Shown: positions 1 through 9,767, counted from the first letter of the stretch. The stretch is 64,000 bases of DNA from Streptococcus sp. VT 162 (GCA_000688775.2 CP007628.2:1302001-1366000); one strand, 5' to 3'. Numbers and translations: made by a program. Notes: generated by a model not told the origin, from the letters alone.

Positions 1-88
1 CGGAAATATCACCAGCAGCCACCTCTTTCAGGGACATTTTTTTTGATTCTCTAATGACTTTGAATATTTTTCCGAAAGTTTCCAACAT
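1..88 (-). CDS. Rgg/MutR-like transcriptional regulator, N-terminal fragment
   Basis: The first 29 codons of a gene that runs off the left edge. The translation begins MLETFGKIFKVIRESKKMS and continues LKEVAAG, the usual start of the helix-turn-helix of Rgg/MutR-type streptococcal regulators. The ATG at 88 has a strong GGGGGAG ribosome binding site just upstream. Rgg proteins often respond to short hydrophobic peptides, but the peptide-binding domain is outside the window, so the subgroup cannot be assigned. Confidence 0.65.
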   Translation of the reverse strand, partial: MLETFGKIFKVIRESKKMSLKEVAAGDIS

Positions 89-370
89 ATCACTCCCCCA
101 GTTTCGTATATGCAAAAAATTCTTACTAATTTTAATATACTAGTAACACGTTTCAATTATATTACAGAGAAAGTACTTTATATTTCAAATTAATACAAGC
201 AGATTAATTCGCATGATAAGATCGTTTAATATAGCATTTATTGAATATTCTATCTTTTTCATGAAACTATTGATTTCCTTCTTATGCTAGACAAAGCTTG
301 ATTGATTTATAAAAGTTTGATATAAAATCGCAAGACAATCATATGAAACATTTTTAGACACGGAGTAAAT
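89..370. other. AT-rich intergenic stretch, no clear gene
   Basis: About 280 bases between the Rgg-like start and the terminator of the PfpI gene. It probably holds the promoter of the regulator. Three very short reading frames occur (25-27 codons); the one at 185-262 on the minus strand (MKKIEYSINAILN...) lies directly upstream of the regulator and ends hydrophobic, but has no convincing ribosome binding site and lacks the usual SHP C-terminus. I see no repeat or RNA gene. Confidence 0.4.
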
Positions 371-397
371 AAAAAAAACGAGAGCCGAACTCTCGTC
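371..397 (-). terminator. Intrinsic terminator of the PfpI gene
   Basis: Minus-strand hairpin CGAGAG-TTCGG-CTCTCG followed by eight T, placed directly after the stop codon. Confidence 0.85.
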
Positions 398-952
398 TTA
401 CTGTTGATTTCCAAAGACATCTCGATAGAGCATGCCGTCTCGTAAACTTTCGGCATCTCCTCCCAATTGCTCTACCAACTCATAGGCAAAGGCAAGGGCA
501 GTTGACGGTCCTCGGCTGGTTGTTAGATTACCATCCACAACCACTGTTTGCTTTTGATAAATTCCGTCAGTAATTTGCTCCTGAACTCCGTCATAACAAG
601 TAAAGTGCTTGTCTTTCAGGACACCTGCTTGATGGAGAGCGATTGGAGCTGCACAGATAGCTGCAATTTTCTTTCCAGCTTGATCAAAGGCTTTAATCTC
701 AGAAATGAGGGCTGGATTATCCCGTAGGTGAGCTGATCCTGGCATGCCACCTGGAAGAACTACCAAGTCATAGTCAGACAAATCACCATCAAAGATACGG
801 TCGGCTGTTACCCGAATGTCATGTGATCCCGTCACCTGCTCCTCAAATCCTACCATATCACAGGAAATGTTTGCTCGACGCAAGACATCGATTACTGTCA
901 AGGCTTCGATTTCTTCAAAGCCATTTGCTAAGATAACTGCAACTTTTGCCAT
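398..952 (-). CDS. DJ-1/PfpI family protein (ThiJ-like deglycase/chaperone)
   Basis: A 184-residue single-domain DJ-1/PfpI protein. The N-terminus MAKVAVILANGFEEIEA contains the conserved acidic residue after GFEE, and AICAAP near residue 100 carries the nucleophile-elbow cysteine typical of YajL/DJ-1. The length fits DJ-1 relatives. Members are described as protein/nucleotide deglycases or stress chaperones; the older name ThiJ does not imply a thiamin role. It lies 10 bases after rodA on the same strand, so it is probably cotranscribed with dinG-rodA. The exact substrate is unknown. Confidence 0.85.
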   Translation of the reverse strand: MAKVAVILANGFEEIEALTVIDVLRRANISCDMVGFEEQVTGSHDIRVTADRIFDGDLSDYDLVVLPGGMPGSAHLRDNPALISEIKAFDQAGKKIAAICAAPIALHQAGVLKDKHFTCYDGVQEQITDGIYQKQTVVVDGNLTTSRGPSTALAFAYELVEQLGGDAESLRDGMLYRDVFGNQQ

Positions 953-962
953 AGTGGCCTCC

Positions 963-2186
963 TTATTTGATTTGTTTTAGGACGACTTTCTTTCGTTTGA
1001 ATGGAACTTTTCCACTTTTCTCTTCTGCTAGATTGGTCTGGTAACTCATAGACAAGAGGAGACCAACACCGATGAGGTTACTAATAATTGCGGAGCCCCC
1101 TTGAGAAATAAATGGCAGAGGAATACCTGTCAAAGGAAGTAAGCCTGTCACGGCACCGATATTTTCAAAGATATGGAAGAGCAACATCATGATAAAACCA
1201 GTCGAAATGTAGGTGTAGAACTGGTTATTTGACCTGAGCGTAATCTTCAACATACGGTAGATGAGAAGCAAGTATAAAGCAACTACAAAGACTGAACCAA
1301 TAAAGCCAAAGTCTTCAGCAATTACGGTGAAAATCATATCACTTTCACGTACTGGAATGAGGAGATTGGACACATTAAAACCTTGTCCAAACAAGCCACC
1401 ACTTCCAATCGCAATTTGTCCCTGCGCCTGTTGGTAAGTCGTTGTTTGCGCAAAGTCAAAGGGATTGAGCCAAGCCAAGATGCGGTTGATCTGGTAGGTC
1501 GGCATCCCAATCTGATGCAAGAAGGCACGTCCATCCTTGCTTATAAAGATGGCCATGAAGCCTGCAACTGCAGTCACTCCTGTCGCAAATACCGGAATGA
1601 TAATCTTCCACGAAACACCTGAAAGGAGAACCATACCGGAAAAAATAGCTACAAAGACCAAGGCAGTCCCCAGATCACTTTGTAGGGCTAAGAGGAGCAA
1701 GACTGGTATGGTAAAGGCGATCATCCAACCAATCAATAGGAAATCCAAGGGAATAGTCCGTCGCCATTCCTTGTGTCTTTGAGTGAATCTTACAATGGCT
1801 CGAGCCAACATCAAGATATAGGAAATCTTCATGAACTCCGATGGCTGGAAAAGTGTCGTTCCACCAATCGATACCCAGTTCTTGGCACCTGTTGACGCTA
1901 CAAGATTTGGATTGTAGAAAACAAGAGGTAGGATCATCAAAGCTAGCCCTAGACCATAAAGATAGGGAGTCACCTTCCATAAAAACTCGGTATTAAAGAA
2001 CATGACCACAAAACCAATGACAAGGCCCAAGGAAATCCAAGCGATTTGCTGACCTAGAATTGGTAATACATTATTTGGATAGTCATGACTAACTGCTATA
2101 TAAATGGCCACTACTCCAATCACCAGTAAACAAAACACTGGTAGGAGGAGGCTATAATCGACTCGAGAGTCGAAGGAACGTTTCAT
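963..2186 (-). CDS. rodA: SEDS peptidoglycan polymerase RodA
   Basis: A 407-residue polytopic membrane protein of the SEDS (FtsW/RodA/SpoVE) family, which polymerises glycan strands from lipid II together with a class B penicillin-binding protein. Typical motifs include QSDLGTALVF around residue 168 and PLTGIPLPFISQGGSA near residue 355. About ten hydrophobic spans are visible. Length and lack of a long C-terminal extension favour RodA (peripheral growth) over FtsW. Its ATG overlaps the dinG stop codon in an ATGA, so the two genes are translationally coupled. Confidence 0.9.
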   Translation of the reverse strand: MKRSFDSRVDYSLLLPVFCLLVIGVVAIYIAVSHDYPNNVLPILGQQIAWISLGLVIGFVVMFFNTEFLWKVTPYLYGLGLALMILPLVFYNPNLVASTGAKNWVSIGGTTLFQPSEFMKISYILMLARAIVRFTQRHKEWRRTIPLDFLLIGWMIAFTIPVLLLLALQSDLGTALVFVAIFSGMVLLSGVSWKIIIPVFATGVTAVAGFMAIFISKDGRAFLHQIGMPTYQINRILAWLNPFDFAQTTTYQQAQGQIAIGSGGLFGQGFNVSNLLIPVRESDMIFTVIAEDFGFIGSVFVVALYLLLIYRMLKITLRSNNQFYTYISTGFIMMLLFHIFENIGAVTGLLPLTGIPLPFISQGGSAIISNLIGVGLLLSMSYQTNLAEEKSGKVPFKRKKVVLKQIK

Positions 2187-4684
2187 ATTTTATACCTTTT
2201 CTCTTTCTTGGATTTTTCTTTCATTCTATTGCGACGAGATTGGAGAAAATCAGCTACAGCAGGCTCTAGCTGTTCTCTAGAAAGAACCTGAACAGCCCTT
2301 TCTTTTGACAAGGCCTGGGCGATTTGTTTGCCGTAACGCTTGCTAACGACACGACTGTCTAAGATAACAGCAACCGAACCTTGGTCAGATCTTCTAACAG
2401 TACGGCCCAGAGCTTGTTTTAGCCGAATAATCGCCATCGGCAACTGATAATCATAGAAAGGATTTTTCCCTTCTTGACGCAGTTCTTGGTTTAATTTTTT
2501 GGTTAACGGTTCTTGGGGGTTTTGGAAAGGCAATCTCGGAATCACTTGGATCACGCAAGGATGGGTTGAAAAATCAACTCCTTCCCAGAAACTACCTGTT
2601 CCGAGTAAGATCTGGCGTTCACCTTTTTCAAAACGTTTTTTCAGTTGGCTTGGTTCCCCATTTTTATACTGAGCTAGATGCGGTTGGTCGAGCAGGTCTG
2701 AAACAGCCAGCAACATCTCTTTTGAGGTAAACAAGACCAGTATGGGTTCTTGAAAGGCCTGTAAGCTTCGAGTGACAGAAGCCACTTCACTAGCATAGTC
2801 AACAGGTGAAACTTCTGTCACAAGAGGAAAATCATCGACTAGAAAGACTTCTTGTTGCTCCTGCTTTGCTACATCAAGCTTAACAAGCGGAGCATCTGGA
2901 AATCCCAACAAATCTGCTAAGGAAACCCGATTACTGATTTCAAGAGTGGCCGATACTCCTAGGAGTCTACAATCTTCTGGCAATAAGTCTGCTAGTATAA
3001 AGCGGCCTTTTTTACTTGAACAAATCAAGACATCCTTGCTCGATTTCTCTGCTGTAGCAAGCCAAAATTCACGATCCGAGGTGAAAAAGTTTGCAATTTC
3101 TCGATACTCTGGGAGAGTTAACTCCGAAAAATGTTGGCGCAACTCTTCAAGAGAATCCAACCACTTTCCATTCTTCAGACCTGACTGATAGTGCTCCATC
3201 AAGTAACGACATTCAAAACCTATACTCTCCAGCAAGCGTTTCTGAACCAAATCTTCCTCTGTCTCCAAGGACTTTTCAATTTGAGTTACAAGTTCCTCAA
3301 GGCGATAAGCCTGCTGGGCTAGATTTTCGAGAGCTAGCAGCATTTTTTGAGCTTCATCCAAGATCAGCAAACGGTTATCGACAAACTCTGGATTGTCTTC
3401 CAAACGAGTGACCAGATAGGCATGATTAGTCAAGAGAACGCGACTGGTCTTGGCCTTTTCCTGCCCTCGTTTCCAAAAATCCTCTGTGGCAAATAAACTT
3501 TTCTTTGAAAGCTTGCCATCGTGGACTAGTTCTGGCAGAAAGTGCTGGTAGCGATAAAGCTGCCCGATTTCGTCCAAGTCACCTGTCTCTGACTCTGTTA
3601 GCCAGATAAGCAACTGCATTTTAAAGCGTGTGAAAAGGCGATTGGACTCTGATCGATGGAGAACTCTGTGAAAGGCATCCAGTTTTAAATAGTTTTGAGG
3701 ACCCTTGAGACTATGAATCTCCAGATGGAAAACCTCTTTTAAGCGCTGACCTTCTTCTTGCATGATTTGATTTTGAAGAATTTTGGTCGGAACACTCACT
3801 AGGATACCTACTTGACTCTCCAAGTTCAAAGCTGGGAGGAGATAACCATAAGTCTTGCCCAGTCCCGTTTGGGCTTGGATAAAGGAAGTCTGGTGTTCTT
3901 CCAATAATTGCTCAATCTTCTCCGCAAATTCCATCTGTTGCGGTCGCTCCTCCAGCCCCAATAAAGAAATGTTTTTAGCAAAGGCTTTGGATAACTTTCG
4001 TGGGACTAAGGCTTTGCTTTCCTTTCTGAGGAAAAGCCCATGAAGCTCCATCAAGTCTGGCGAAGATAAGAGAGATTGTTGCTGGTAAACCTCCTCAATC
4101 AACAGATAACTTTCATAGAGAAGGTTGTCTGCAAGGTCTAACAAGCTTTCTAAGAGCCCTTTAGGTAGCTCAAAAAGTTTTTGACGCATGTAAAGCAAGA
4201 GTTCAGCTGTTGCCTGAGCATCTGACAGGGCAGTGTGGGCATGTTCCAGCTCAATTCCCAACTCTTGACAAAGGATACCTAAGTTATACTTTTCAAACTG
4301 AGGATACAGAACCTGGGCAAGCTCAACTGTATCCACCCGCGGTGTGCGCAATTCATATCCTTCAAAAAAGAGAAATTCTGCAAGAAGGTTGGCATCAAAC
4401 TGTACATTGTGCGCAACAAAAATACCGTCCTTAACCAATTCAAAAATTTTTCCAGCCACCTGAGAAAATTCTGGTGCCACAGCCAAACGTTGATCGGTCA
4501 GACCTGTTAATTCTTTGATATGAGAATCCAAGGGTTCATGAGGATTGACATCAGTCGCATACTGATCGATGATTTCACCATTCTCAATCACCACAATGCC
4601 TACTTGAATAATTTTTGCCTTGCTTCCGGTGCTGGTCGCCTCTAAATCAACGACCACATACCGATCATTTCTCGCATTCATCAT
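2183..4684 (-). CDS. dinG: DinG-type bifunctional exonuclease/helicase
   Basis: An 833-residue fusion. Residues about 8-160 are a DEDDh exonuclease like the DnaQ epsilon domain (VDLEATS, HNVQFDANLL, HTALSDAQA). The rest is an XPD/DinG-like superfamily 2 helicase with Walker A QTGLGKT near residue 272, a DEAQ box (LDEAQK), motif GTGSFWEGVDF and motif VI QALGRTVRR. The four iron-sulphur cysteines of E. coli DinG are not evident, as in other Firmicute DinG/YpvA proteins. Likely role is processing DNA structures during repair or replication. The final TGA overlaps the rodA start. Confidence 0.9.
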   Translation of the reverse strand: MMNARNDRYVVVDLEATSTGSKAKIIQVGIVVIENGEIIDQYATDVNPHEPLDSHIKELTGLTDQRLAVAPEFSQVAGKIFELVKDGIFVAHNVQFDANLLAEFLFFEGYELRTPRVDTVELAQVLYPQFEKYNLGILCQELGIELEHAHTALSDAQATAELLLYMRQKLFELPKGLLESLLDLADNLLYESYLLIEEVYQQQSLLSSPDLMELHGLFLRKESKALVPRKLSKAFAKNISLLGLEERPQQMEFAEKIEQLLEEHQTSFIQAQTGLGKTYGYLLPALNLESQVGILVSVPTKILQNQIMQEEGQRLKEVFHLEIHSLKGPQNYLKLDAFHRVLHRSESNRLFTRFKMQLLIWLTESETGDLDEIGQLYRYQHFLPELVHDGKLSKKSLFATEDFWKRGQEKAKTSRVLLTNHAYLVTRLEDNPEFVDNRLLILDEAQKMLLALENLAQQAYRLEELVTQIEKSLETEEDLVQKRLLESIGFECRYLMEHYQSGLKNGKWLDSLEELRQHFSELTLPEYREIANFFTSDREFWLATAEKSSKDVLICSSKKGRFILADLLPEDCRLLGVSATLEISNRVSLADLLGFPDAPLVKLDVAKQEQQEVFLVDDFPLVTEVSPVDYASEVASVTRSLQAFQEPILVLFTSKEMLLAVSDLLDQPHLAQYKNGEPSQLKKRFEKGERQILLGTGSFWEGVDFSTHPCVIQVIPRLPFQNPQEPLTKKLNQELRQEGKNPFYDYQLPMAIIRLKQALGRTVRRSDQGSVAVILDSRVVSKRYGKQIAQALSKERAVQVLSREQLEPAVADFLQSRRNRMKEKSKKEKRYKI

Positions 4685-4862
4685 TAAAAATTATATCAAA
4701 AAAAGCATGATTTGACACCCCTCAACTTTGATAACAATCTCACTTTCCTTGCGAGTTTGAGTAAAAATCAAGACCTTAAAAGTGAGAATTTCACGCAAGT
4801 TTAGCAGTTGATTGCTGGTTCTAAGCTAGTTGAAGATCTTATCAACAAAGCTACATCAACAT
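4685..4862. other. Intergenic stretch between nnrD and dinG
   Basis: About 180 bases separating nnrD from dinG. It should contain the dinG promoter. One frame shows a gene-like tail (GSKLVEDLINKATST then stop, plus strand, ending near 4863), which may be a fossil; no complete gene is visible. Confidence 0.3.
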
Positions 4863-4894
4863 AAAAAGGCAACCAAGGTATTAGCTGCCTTTTT
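4863..4894 (-). terminator. Terminator overlapping the nnrD stop
   Basis: Inverted repeat AAAAAGGCA / TGCCTTTTT with a 14-base loop; symmetric, so it could work on both strands. Confidence 0.75.
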
Positions 4895-5732
4895 GAGATA
4901 TTTTTTTCATTGTTTTCGGAAGAGCTTTACTAATTTCGGTAGGCAAGACAAGGTAGTTTTCTTGAGCTAGTTCTTGCGCGATAGCTGAATGAAGGTAAGT
5001 CGCTACCACCACTCTTTCATAGAGGCTGACTTGGTGAAACTGACCTGTAAAACCTGCAATCATCCCAGCCAGAGTATCTCCCATTCCACCAGTTGCTTGA
5101 TAGGGGCCTCCAACCTGTAACTGATAATATTCAGGTTGACCAGCTTGCCAGATACGAGTTGCTGGCCCCTTCTCGACTAGAATCGTTCCTTGAGGAAACG
5201 CTGAAAGAGCCCTAGCAGTCGTCTCTGTATTTTGATGGTCAAGAACTATATCAGACAGTCTTTCCCATTCCTTTTGGTGGGGAGTTAGGATGAGCTGACT
5301 AGATGGGAATGGAAAATGAGCTTTTGCTAAGATGCCCAAAGCGCCGCCATCTACAATCAAAATCTGGTCTTTTCTATGGCTGTCAAAGACTCGTTTTACG
5401 AGTTCTTCTCCGAATGCATCCTCTCGTAAACCCGGACCTATCAAGATAACTTCTGCCTTTTCCAACTGCTCTTTTAACAATTGCTGGTCTTGAAGAGAAA
5501 ATGCCATGGCCTCCGGTAAATGACTGTGTAGAGCAAGGATATTTTCCCTATCTGTTCCAACGGTCACCAATCCTGCACCACTTTTTACAGCTGCCAAGGC
5601 AGACATGATGATAGCTCCCCCATAAGGATAGGTCCCTCCCAGCAAGAGCAGGCGACCGTAATCTCCCTTATGGCTGTGACGAGAACGTTCAATAATGACT
5701 TTTTCTAATAAAGCTTGATCAATCACTTTCAT
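4881..5732 (-). CDS. nnrD: ADP-dependent NAD(P)H-hydrate dehydratase
   Basis: A 283-residue protein of the YjeF C-terminal (ribokinase-like) family, which repairs hydrated NAD(P)H (NAD(P)HX) using ADP. Visible motifs are the substrate-binding ILTPHQKEW around residue 152 and GGMGDTLAGMIAGF near residue 215, equivalent to the GTGD anion-hole motif. The N-terminal epimerase domain found in fused E. coli YjeF is absent, as is usual in streptococci. Confidence 0.88.
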   Translation of the reverse strand: MKVIDQALLEKVIIERSRHSHKGDYGRLLLLGGTYPYGGAIIMSALAAVKSGAGLVTVGTDRENILALHSHLPEAMAFSLQDQQLLKEQLEKAEVILIGPGLREDAFGEELVKRVFDSHRKDQILIVDGGALGILAKAHFPFPSSQLILTPHQKEWERLSDIVLDHQNTETTARALSAFPQGTILVEKGPATRIWQAGQPEYYQLQVGGPYQATGGMGDTLAGMIAGFTGQFHQVSLYERVVVATYLHSAIAQELAQENYLVLPTEISKALPKTMKKISQKGS

Positions 5733-5762
5733 CGTTTTTTCCCTCTCACTCCATTATACTAC

Positions 5763-5785
5763 AAAAGGAGGGGCGAACCTCCTTC
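5763..5785 (-). terminator. Terminator after the HAD phosphatase
   Basis: Minus-strand AAGGAGG / CCTCCTT stem followed by TTTGTAG. It lies between the HAD gene stop and the nnrD start. Confidence 0.6.
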
Positions 5786-5789
5786 TACA

Positions 5790-6563
5790 CTATTTTCCCT
5801 TAAATTCCGCAAAAGTCTGTAAGATTTTAGCAGCAACTGCTGGAGAAGGAGCTCCTTTAAGCTCTAACGTGTCATCTGCATATGGAGTAAGACCAGCAAA
5901 ATCTCCTATCTGGACTGAATAGAGCGATGTTTTAAACAGTTCAATATCGTTTTGGTCATTTCCAAAAGCGATGAAGTTCTCCCCGCATAACTTTTCAACA
6001 GTTGTCGCCTTATGAGTATCCAAGGGATTAACATAAAGGCACTTTTCATGCGCATGATAAGACAGATGAGCCTGTCCTAGTCTTTCTAACTGACCAAGCA
6101 GATCATCAAGCAACTCCTCGTGGTCACCCATATAAACGACTACCTTAATCGGAGTCCCTAAGTCCTCAAGTTTCTGATGACGAGCCACCTTTAGGGGATC
6201 CACACTGGAAATAAATGGAATTTTTTCTACAATCTGACCGCTATAGTCAAAGCAATCATCTGCAAAAAAAGGGAGATTGTAGGTCTGGCAATAATCTACT
6301 AGCGCCTGATAAACACTAGCATCGAGATTCCTTTCAAAGATAGCCTTCCCCAAATGATAGGCCACACCACCATTCAACCCTATGACCAAGTGCTGACTGA
6401 GTTCAGGGCCTAATAAACCCAAGCAATCCCGATAAGAGCGAGCTGAGGCAAACACAAGCTCATGTCCATAATCTTCAGCCTTTAAAAGAACCTGCTTAAT
6501 CTCCTCATCAATGGTCATATAGTCAAAAGACAGCGTTCCATCCAGGTCAAATACGAATTTCAT
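5790..6563 (-). CDS. Cof-type HAD-family phosphatase
   Basis: A 257-residue haloacid dehalogenase superfamily hydrolase. Motif I is FDLDGTLSF at the N-terminus with both catalytic aspartates, and motif IV is FGNDQNDIELF near residue 202, which carries the metal-binding aspartates. The large C2-type cap between them is typical of Cof/YbiV/YidA enzymes that dephosphorylate sugar phosphates or flavin/pyridoxal phosphates. The substrate cannot be predicted. It follows folD by 4 bases and is likely cotranscribed with it. Confidence 0.85.
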   Translation of the reverse strand: MKFVFDLDGTLSFDYMTIDEEIKQVLLKAEDYGHELVFASARSYRDCLGLLGPELSQHLVIGLNGGVAYHLGKAIFERNLDASVYQALVDYCQTYNLPFFADDCFDYSGQIVEKIPFISSVDPLKVARHQKLEDLGTPIKVVVYMGDHEELLDDLLGQLERLGQAHLSYHAHEKCLYVNPLDTHKATTVEKLCGENFIAFGNDQNDIELFKTSLYSVQIGDFAGLTPYADDTLELKGAPSPAVAAKILQTFAEFKGK

Positions 6564-6567
6564 CTTT

Positions 6568-7425
6568 CTAGTCCTTGTTTAGTGTTCGAAGCGCTGCCTG
6601 ATAGGTTTGCTCCATTAGCATGGTAATCGTCATAGGACCAACTCCACCCGGTACAGGTGTGATGTGACTAGCAAGTGGTGCAACAGCATCATAATCAACA
6701 TCTCCACAAAGCTTGCCATTTTCATCTCGGTTCATCCCAACGTCAATGACAACCGCTCCTGGTTTGACAAAATCAGCAGTCACAAACTTAGCGCGACCGA
6801 TAGCAACCACCAGAATATCTGCTTTAGCAGCAACCTTAGCAAGATGATGGGTGCGTGAGTGAGTCAAGGTCACAGTCGCATTCTTGGCTAAAAGAAGCTG
6901 AGCCATCGGTTTTCCAACAATATTTGAACGACCGATGACAACCGCATTTTTACCTTCTAGCTCAATCCCATATTCATGAAACATTTCCATAATTCCTGCA
7001 GGTGTCGAAGGAATCATAACTGGATGACCAGACCAGAGGCGACCCATGTTTAGGGGATGGAAACCATCCACATCTTTTTCGGGGTCAATAGCTAATAAAA
7101 CTGCCTCTTCGTCAATATGTTTTGGCAAAGGTAATTGAACCAAAATCCCATGCCAAGCTGGATCTTGATTGTATTTGGCAATCAAGTCTAACAATTCCGC
7201 TTGGGTAATGGTCTCTGGAACTCGCACGACTTCACTACGGAAGCCAGCAGCGAGAGCTGACCGTTCCTTGTTGCGAACGTAGACTTGGCTGGCAGGATTG
7301 TCTCCCACCAAAATCACTACCAATCCTGGAACTAGACCTGTTTCTTCTTTTAGTTTGGCCGTCTTTTCAGCCAACTGGCCTTGTAACTTAGCTGCAAGAG
7401 CCTTCCCATCGATAATCTGAGCCAT
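6568..7425 (-). CDS. folD: Methylenetetrahydrofolate dehydrogenase/cyclohydrolase FolD
   Basis: Bifunctional enzyme that interconverts 5,10-methylene-THF, methenyl-THF and 10-formyl-THF in one-carbon metabolism. Signatures include [14 protein letters not shown] near residue 50 (catalytic lysine), [12 protein letters not shown] near residue 95, [10 protein letters not shown] near residue 160 and [10 protein letters not shown] near residue 260. I place the start at the ATG at 7425 ([13 protein letters not shown]), giving 285 residues; a longer frame to 7446 adds seven residues not expected in the family. Confidence 0.95.
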   Translation of the reverse strand: MAQIIDGKALAAKLQGQLAEKTAKLKEETGLVPGLVVILVGDNPASQVYVRNKERSALAAGFRSEVVRVPETITQAELLDLIAKYNQDPAWHGILVQLPLPKHIDEEAVLLAIDPEKDVDGFHPLNMGRLWSGHPVMIPSTPAGIMEMFHEYGIELEGKNAVVIGRSNIVGKPMAQLLLAKNATVTLTHSRTHHLAKVAAKADILVVAIGRAKFVTADFVKPGAVVIDVGMNRDENGKLCGDVDYDAVAPLASHITPVPGGVGPMTITMLMEQTYQAALRTLNKD

Positions 7426-7525
7426 ATCTCTTCTCTTTTCTATCAAATATCCTCTATTATATCAAAAAATAACTTGCCATTCTAACACTTCTTGACTAAT
7501 GGACCTTATAGTCTGAAACTATAAG

Positions 7526-7548
7526 AAAAAGCCCTTATCGAGCTTTTA
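7526..7548 (-). terminator. Terminator after the TfoX-domain gene
   Basis: Minus-strand AAAAGCTC ... GGGCTTTTTC imperfect hairpin, 26 bases after the stop codon. Confidence 0.6.
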
Positions 7549-7573
7549 TGCCTATTTATACTGGGTAAATTTG

Positions 7574-7894
7574 TCATGCTTTCTTTTTAACTTTTGGAGC
7601 CGGTAAGACTTCATACATCTCCTTGATTAGTCTCGCTAGAAATGACTTATCTTCAAGTTCTTCTAGTAAAATCATCTCCTTAGCTCCTTCATAAGGACGT
7701 TCAAACCTAGTCTGTCCCAGTTGATCCAAGACCACCTTCACAGGCTTCAGTAACAAACGATTATCATAGATTCCTCCAATAATCTTCCCACGATAATAAA
7801 GGATATACTCTCCCATCATTGGACGATAACTCATCTCCTCTAGCTCTGATAGCTGTTCGAGAATAAAATCTAAATATTCTTTACTGGAAGCCAT
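7574..7894 (-). CDS. TfoX N-terminal domain protein
   Basis: A 106-residue protein consisting only of a TfoX-N domain (MSYRPMMGEYILYYRGKIIG and a lysine-rich tail KVKKKA). In gammaproteobacteria TfoX controls competence, but stand-alone TfoX-N proteins of Firmicutes have no established function, so a competence role should not be assumed. It sits 33 bases downstream of the ABC transporter ATPase gene on the same strand. Confidence 0.8.
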   Translation of the reverse strand: MASSKEYLDFILEQLSELEEMSYRPMMGEYILYYRGKIIGGIYDNRLLLKPVKVVLDQLGQTRFERPYEGAKEMILLEELEDKSFLARLIKEMYEVLPAPKVKKKA

Positions 7895-7927
7895 GATGCC
7901 TACTCCATTTCTTCTAAAAGTAAGGTC

Positions 7928-8662
7928 TTACAAAACCTTACTCAAAAATTCCTTGGTCCGTTGTTCTTTTGTTTGATCGAAAATCTCTTCTGGTGTTCCA
8001 TCTTCGACAACAACCCCATCTGCCATAAAGATGACACGGTCTGCTACCTCACGCGCAAAGCCCATTTCATGAGTCACAATCACCATAGTCATCCCTGATT
8101 TAGCAAGGTCTTGCATAACAGCTAGAACCTCACCAACCATCTCAGGGTCTAGGGCTGAAGTCGGCTCATCAAAGAGCAAAACATCCGGTTCCATAGCAAG
8201 TCCACGTGCAATGGCAATCCGTTGTTGCTGACCACCTGATAAACTCTGTGGATAGGCCGTTGCCTTATCTGGCAAGCCAACTTTTTCTAACAGTTCCTGT
8301 GCTCTTTTCTCCGCAACTTCCTTGCTTTCACCTTTGGTTTTAATTGGTGACAAAGTGATATTTTCCATCACTGTCATATTGGGAAAGAGGTTGAATTGTT
8401 GGAATACCATACCCATCTTTTCACGCATAGCAAAAAGGTCATTTTTCTTATCTGTGATATCAACTCCTTCAAAGATAACCTTACCTTTACTTGCTTCTTC
8501 AAGGAGATTCATCGAACGAAGGAGAGTTGATTTCCCGCTACCTGACGGACCGATAATGACCACAACTTCTCCTCGTTTAATCTCAAGGTTGATGCCTTTT
8601 AAAACTTCATTTTTCCCAAAAGACTTATGTAGTTCTTCAATTTTAATCAAGGTTTCTGTCAT
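7928..8662 (-). CDS. Amino-acid ABC transporter ATP-binding protein (GlnQ-like)
   Basis: A 244-residue ATPase of the polar amino-acid uptake family. It has Walker [10 protein letters not shown], signature [15 protein letters not shown], Walker [15 protein letters not shown] and the H-loop VTHEMGFA. It starts on the last base of the permease stop codon (TAATG), so the two are coupled. No substrate-binding protein gene is adjacent; a solute-binding lipoprotein must come from elsewhere. Confidence 0.92.
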   Translation of the reverse strand: MTETLIKIEELHKSFGKNEVLKGINLEIKRGEVVVIIGPSGSGKSTLLRSMNLLEEASKGKVIFEGVDITDKKNDLFAMREKMGMVFQQFNLFPNMTVMENITLSPIKTKGESKEVAEKRAQELLEKVGLPDKATAYPQSLSGGQQQRIAIARGLAMEPDVLLFDEPTSALDPEMVGEVLAVMQDLAKSGMTMVIVTHEMGFAREVADRVIFMADGVVVEDGTPEEIFDQTKEQRTKEFLSKVL

Positions 8663-9351
8663 TATTTCTTGTCTCCTTGTCCAATATGTTTTTCAAATGC
8701 TTTCAACGCCACTGTCAAAACAGAGGTCATAATCAAATAGTAAAAGGCTGCAAATAAAAGAGGAGTCAACGGTAAATAAGTTGTTGTTGCTACTGTCGTT
8801 GCACCATTCCACAACTCCATCACCCCAATCGCAGACAAGAGGGAACTATCCTTGATAATGGTGATAAATTCATTTCCTAGAGCTGGAAGAATATTTTTGA
8901 TAGCTTGTGGCAAAATGACATAACGCATGGCATTTTTCGGACGAATACCTAAAGAATATGCGGCCTCTAACTGCCCTTTAGGAACCGCATTGATCCCCGC
9001 ACGAACAGTTTCTGAAACGTAAGCTCCACTGTTCATAGAAATAATCAGAATGCCAGGAATCAAACGAGAAAGATCAACTCCCAAAATTCCCACTTGAATA
9101 GTCGGAGCATTGATATGCATAAGAGCAAAGGCAATCATTATTTGAACCATCATTGGAGTACCACGGAAGATCCAAACATACACATTTGCAAACCAAACGA
9201 GCGGTTTAAAGCGTGAACGTTGGGCAAAGGCCAGTAACACACCTATAATGGTCCCTAAGCAGACAACAAGGATGGAAATCAATACGGTAATCAGAGCACC
9301 ATAGTTAAAATATGGTAAATACTTTGGTAAAAAAGAAAAATTCATATTCAA
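8662..9351 (-). CDS. Amino-acid ABC transporter permease
   Basis: A 229-residue permease of the HisM/GlnP family with about five membrane spans. The EAA loop ([25 protein letters not shown]..., near residue 130) is well conserved. The substrate is probably a polar amino acid or glutamine but cannot be fixed. It is the first gene of a two-gene operon with the ATPase; a promoter-like TATAAT is present in the AT-rich region upstream (about 9374-9382 on the minus strand). Confidence 0.9.
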   Translation of the reverse strand: MNMNFSFLPKYLPYFNYGALITVLISILVVCLGTIIGVLLAFAQRSRFKPLVWFANVYVWIFRGTPMMVQIMIAFALMHINAPTIQVGILGVDLSRLIPGILIISMNSGAYVSETVRAGINAVPKGQLEAAYSLGIRPKNAMRYVILPQAIKNILPALGNEFITIIKDSSLLSAIGVMELWNGATTVATTTYLPLTPLLFAAFYYLIMTSVLTVALKAFEKHIGQGDKK

Positions 9352-9536
9352 TCAACTTTCTATGTATTAGATTGTATGATTATAACATGAATTGAATTAA
9401 AATGCAATCCTTTTTCCCTAATTTTAACAATTAACTTGATAGAATAGAGAAATAGAGAGAAATCACAGTTTTTTTCTAGTCAACTACCTCTTGTTTATGG
9501 TAAAATAGAAACGATAAGAAATGGAGGAGAATCAAA

Positions 9537-9767
9537 ATGGAATCACATTTGGTTAGAATCATTAACCGCCTAGAAGCAATGACAAAAGATGGTGGAAATC
9601 TAAAACGTAATTTTGAACGTGAAGGTGTTGTTGTCGCAGAGGTTGCATACAGCCACGACGAAGAAAACGGATCACTCTTCACCCTTCGCGATGTAGAAGC
9701 TCGTGAAACTTATACCTTTGATAGCATTGATTTGATTGCAATGGAGATCTACGAACTCCTTTACTAA
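9537..9767 (+). CDS. YkuJ-like DUF1797 protein
   Basis: A 76-residue acidic protein, MESHLVRIINRLEAMTK..., matching the DUF1797/YkuJ family of small Firmicute cytosolic proteins with no established function. It has a clear ribosome binding site (GGAGGA, 7 bases upstream) and a TAAAAT -10 element about 30 bases upstream. It is a single-gene unit divergent from the ABC permease. Confidence 0.8.
   Translation: MESHLVRIINRLEAMTKDGGNLKRNFEREGVVVAEVAYSHDEENGSLFTLRDVEARETYTFDSIDLIAMEIYELLY

Noticed and set aside
110..193. 27-codon plus-strand frame MQKILTNFN... next to the Rgg-like gene
   Set aside because: No ribosome binding site and no features of a signalling peptide.
4740..4862. Gene-like tail GSKLVEDLINKATST before a stop upstream of the nnrD terminator
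   Set aside because: Too short, no start or ribosome binding site, and frames break immediately upstream; may be chance.
7928..9351. Missing solute-binding protein as evidence of a deletion
   Set aside because: Orphan permease/ATPase pairs are common in streptococci, and the flanks show no scar.
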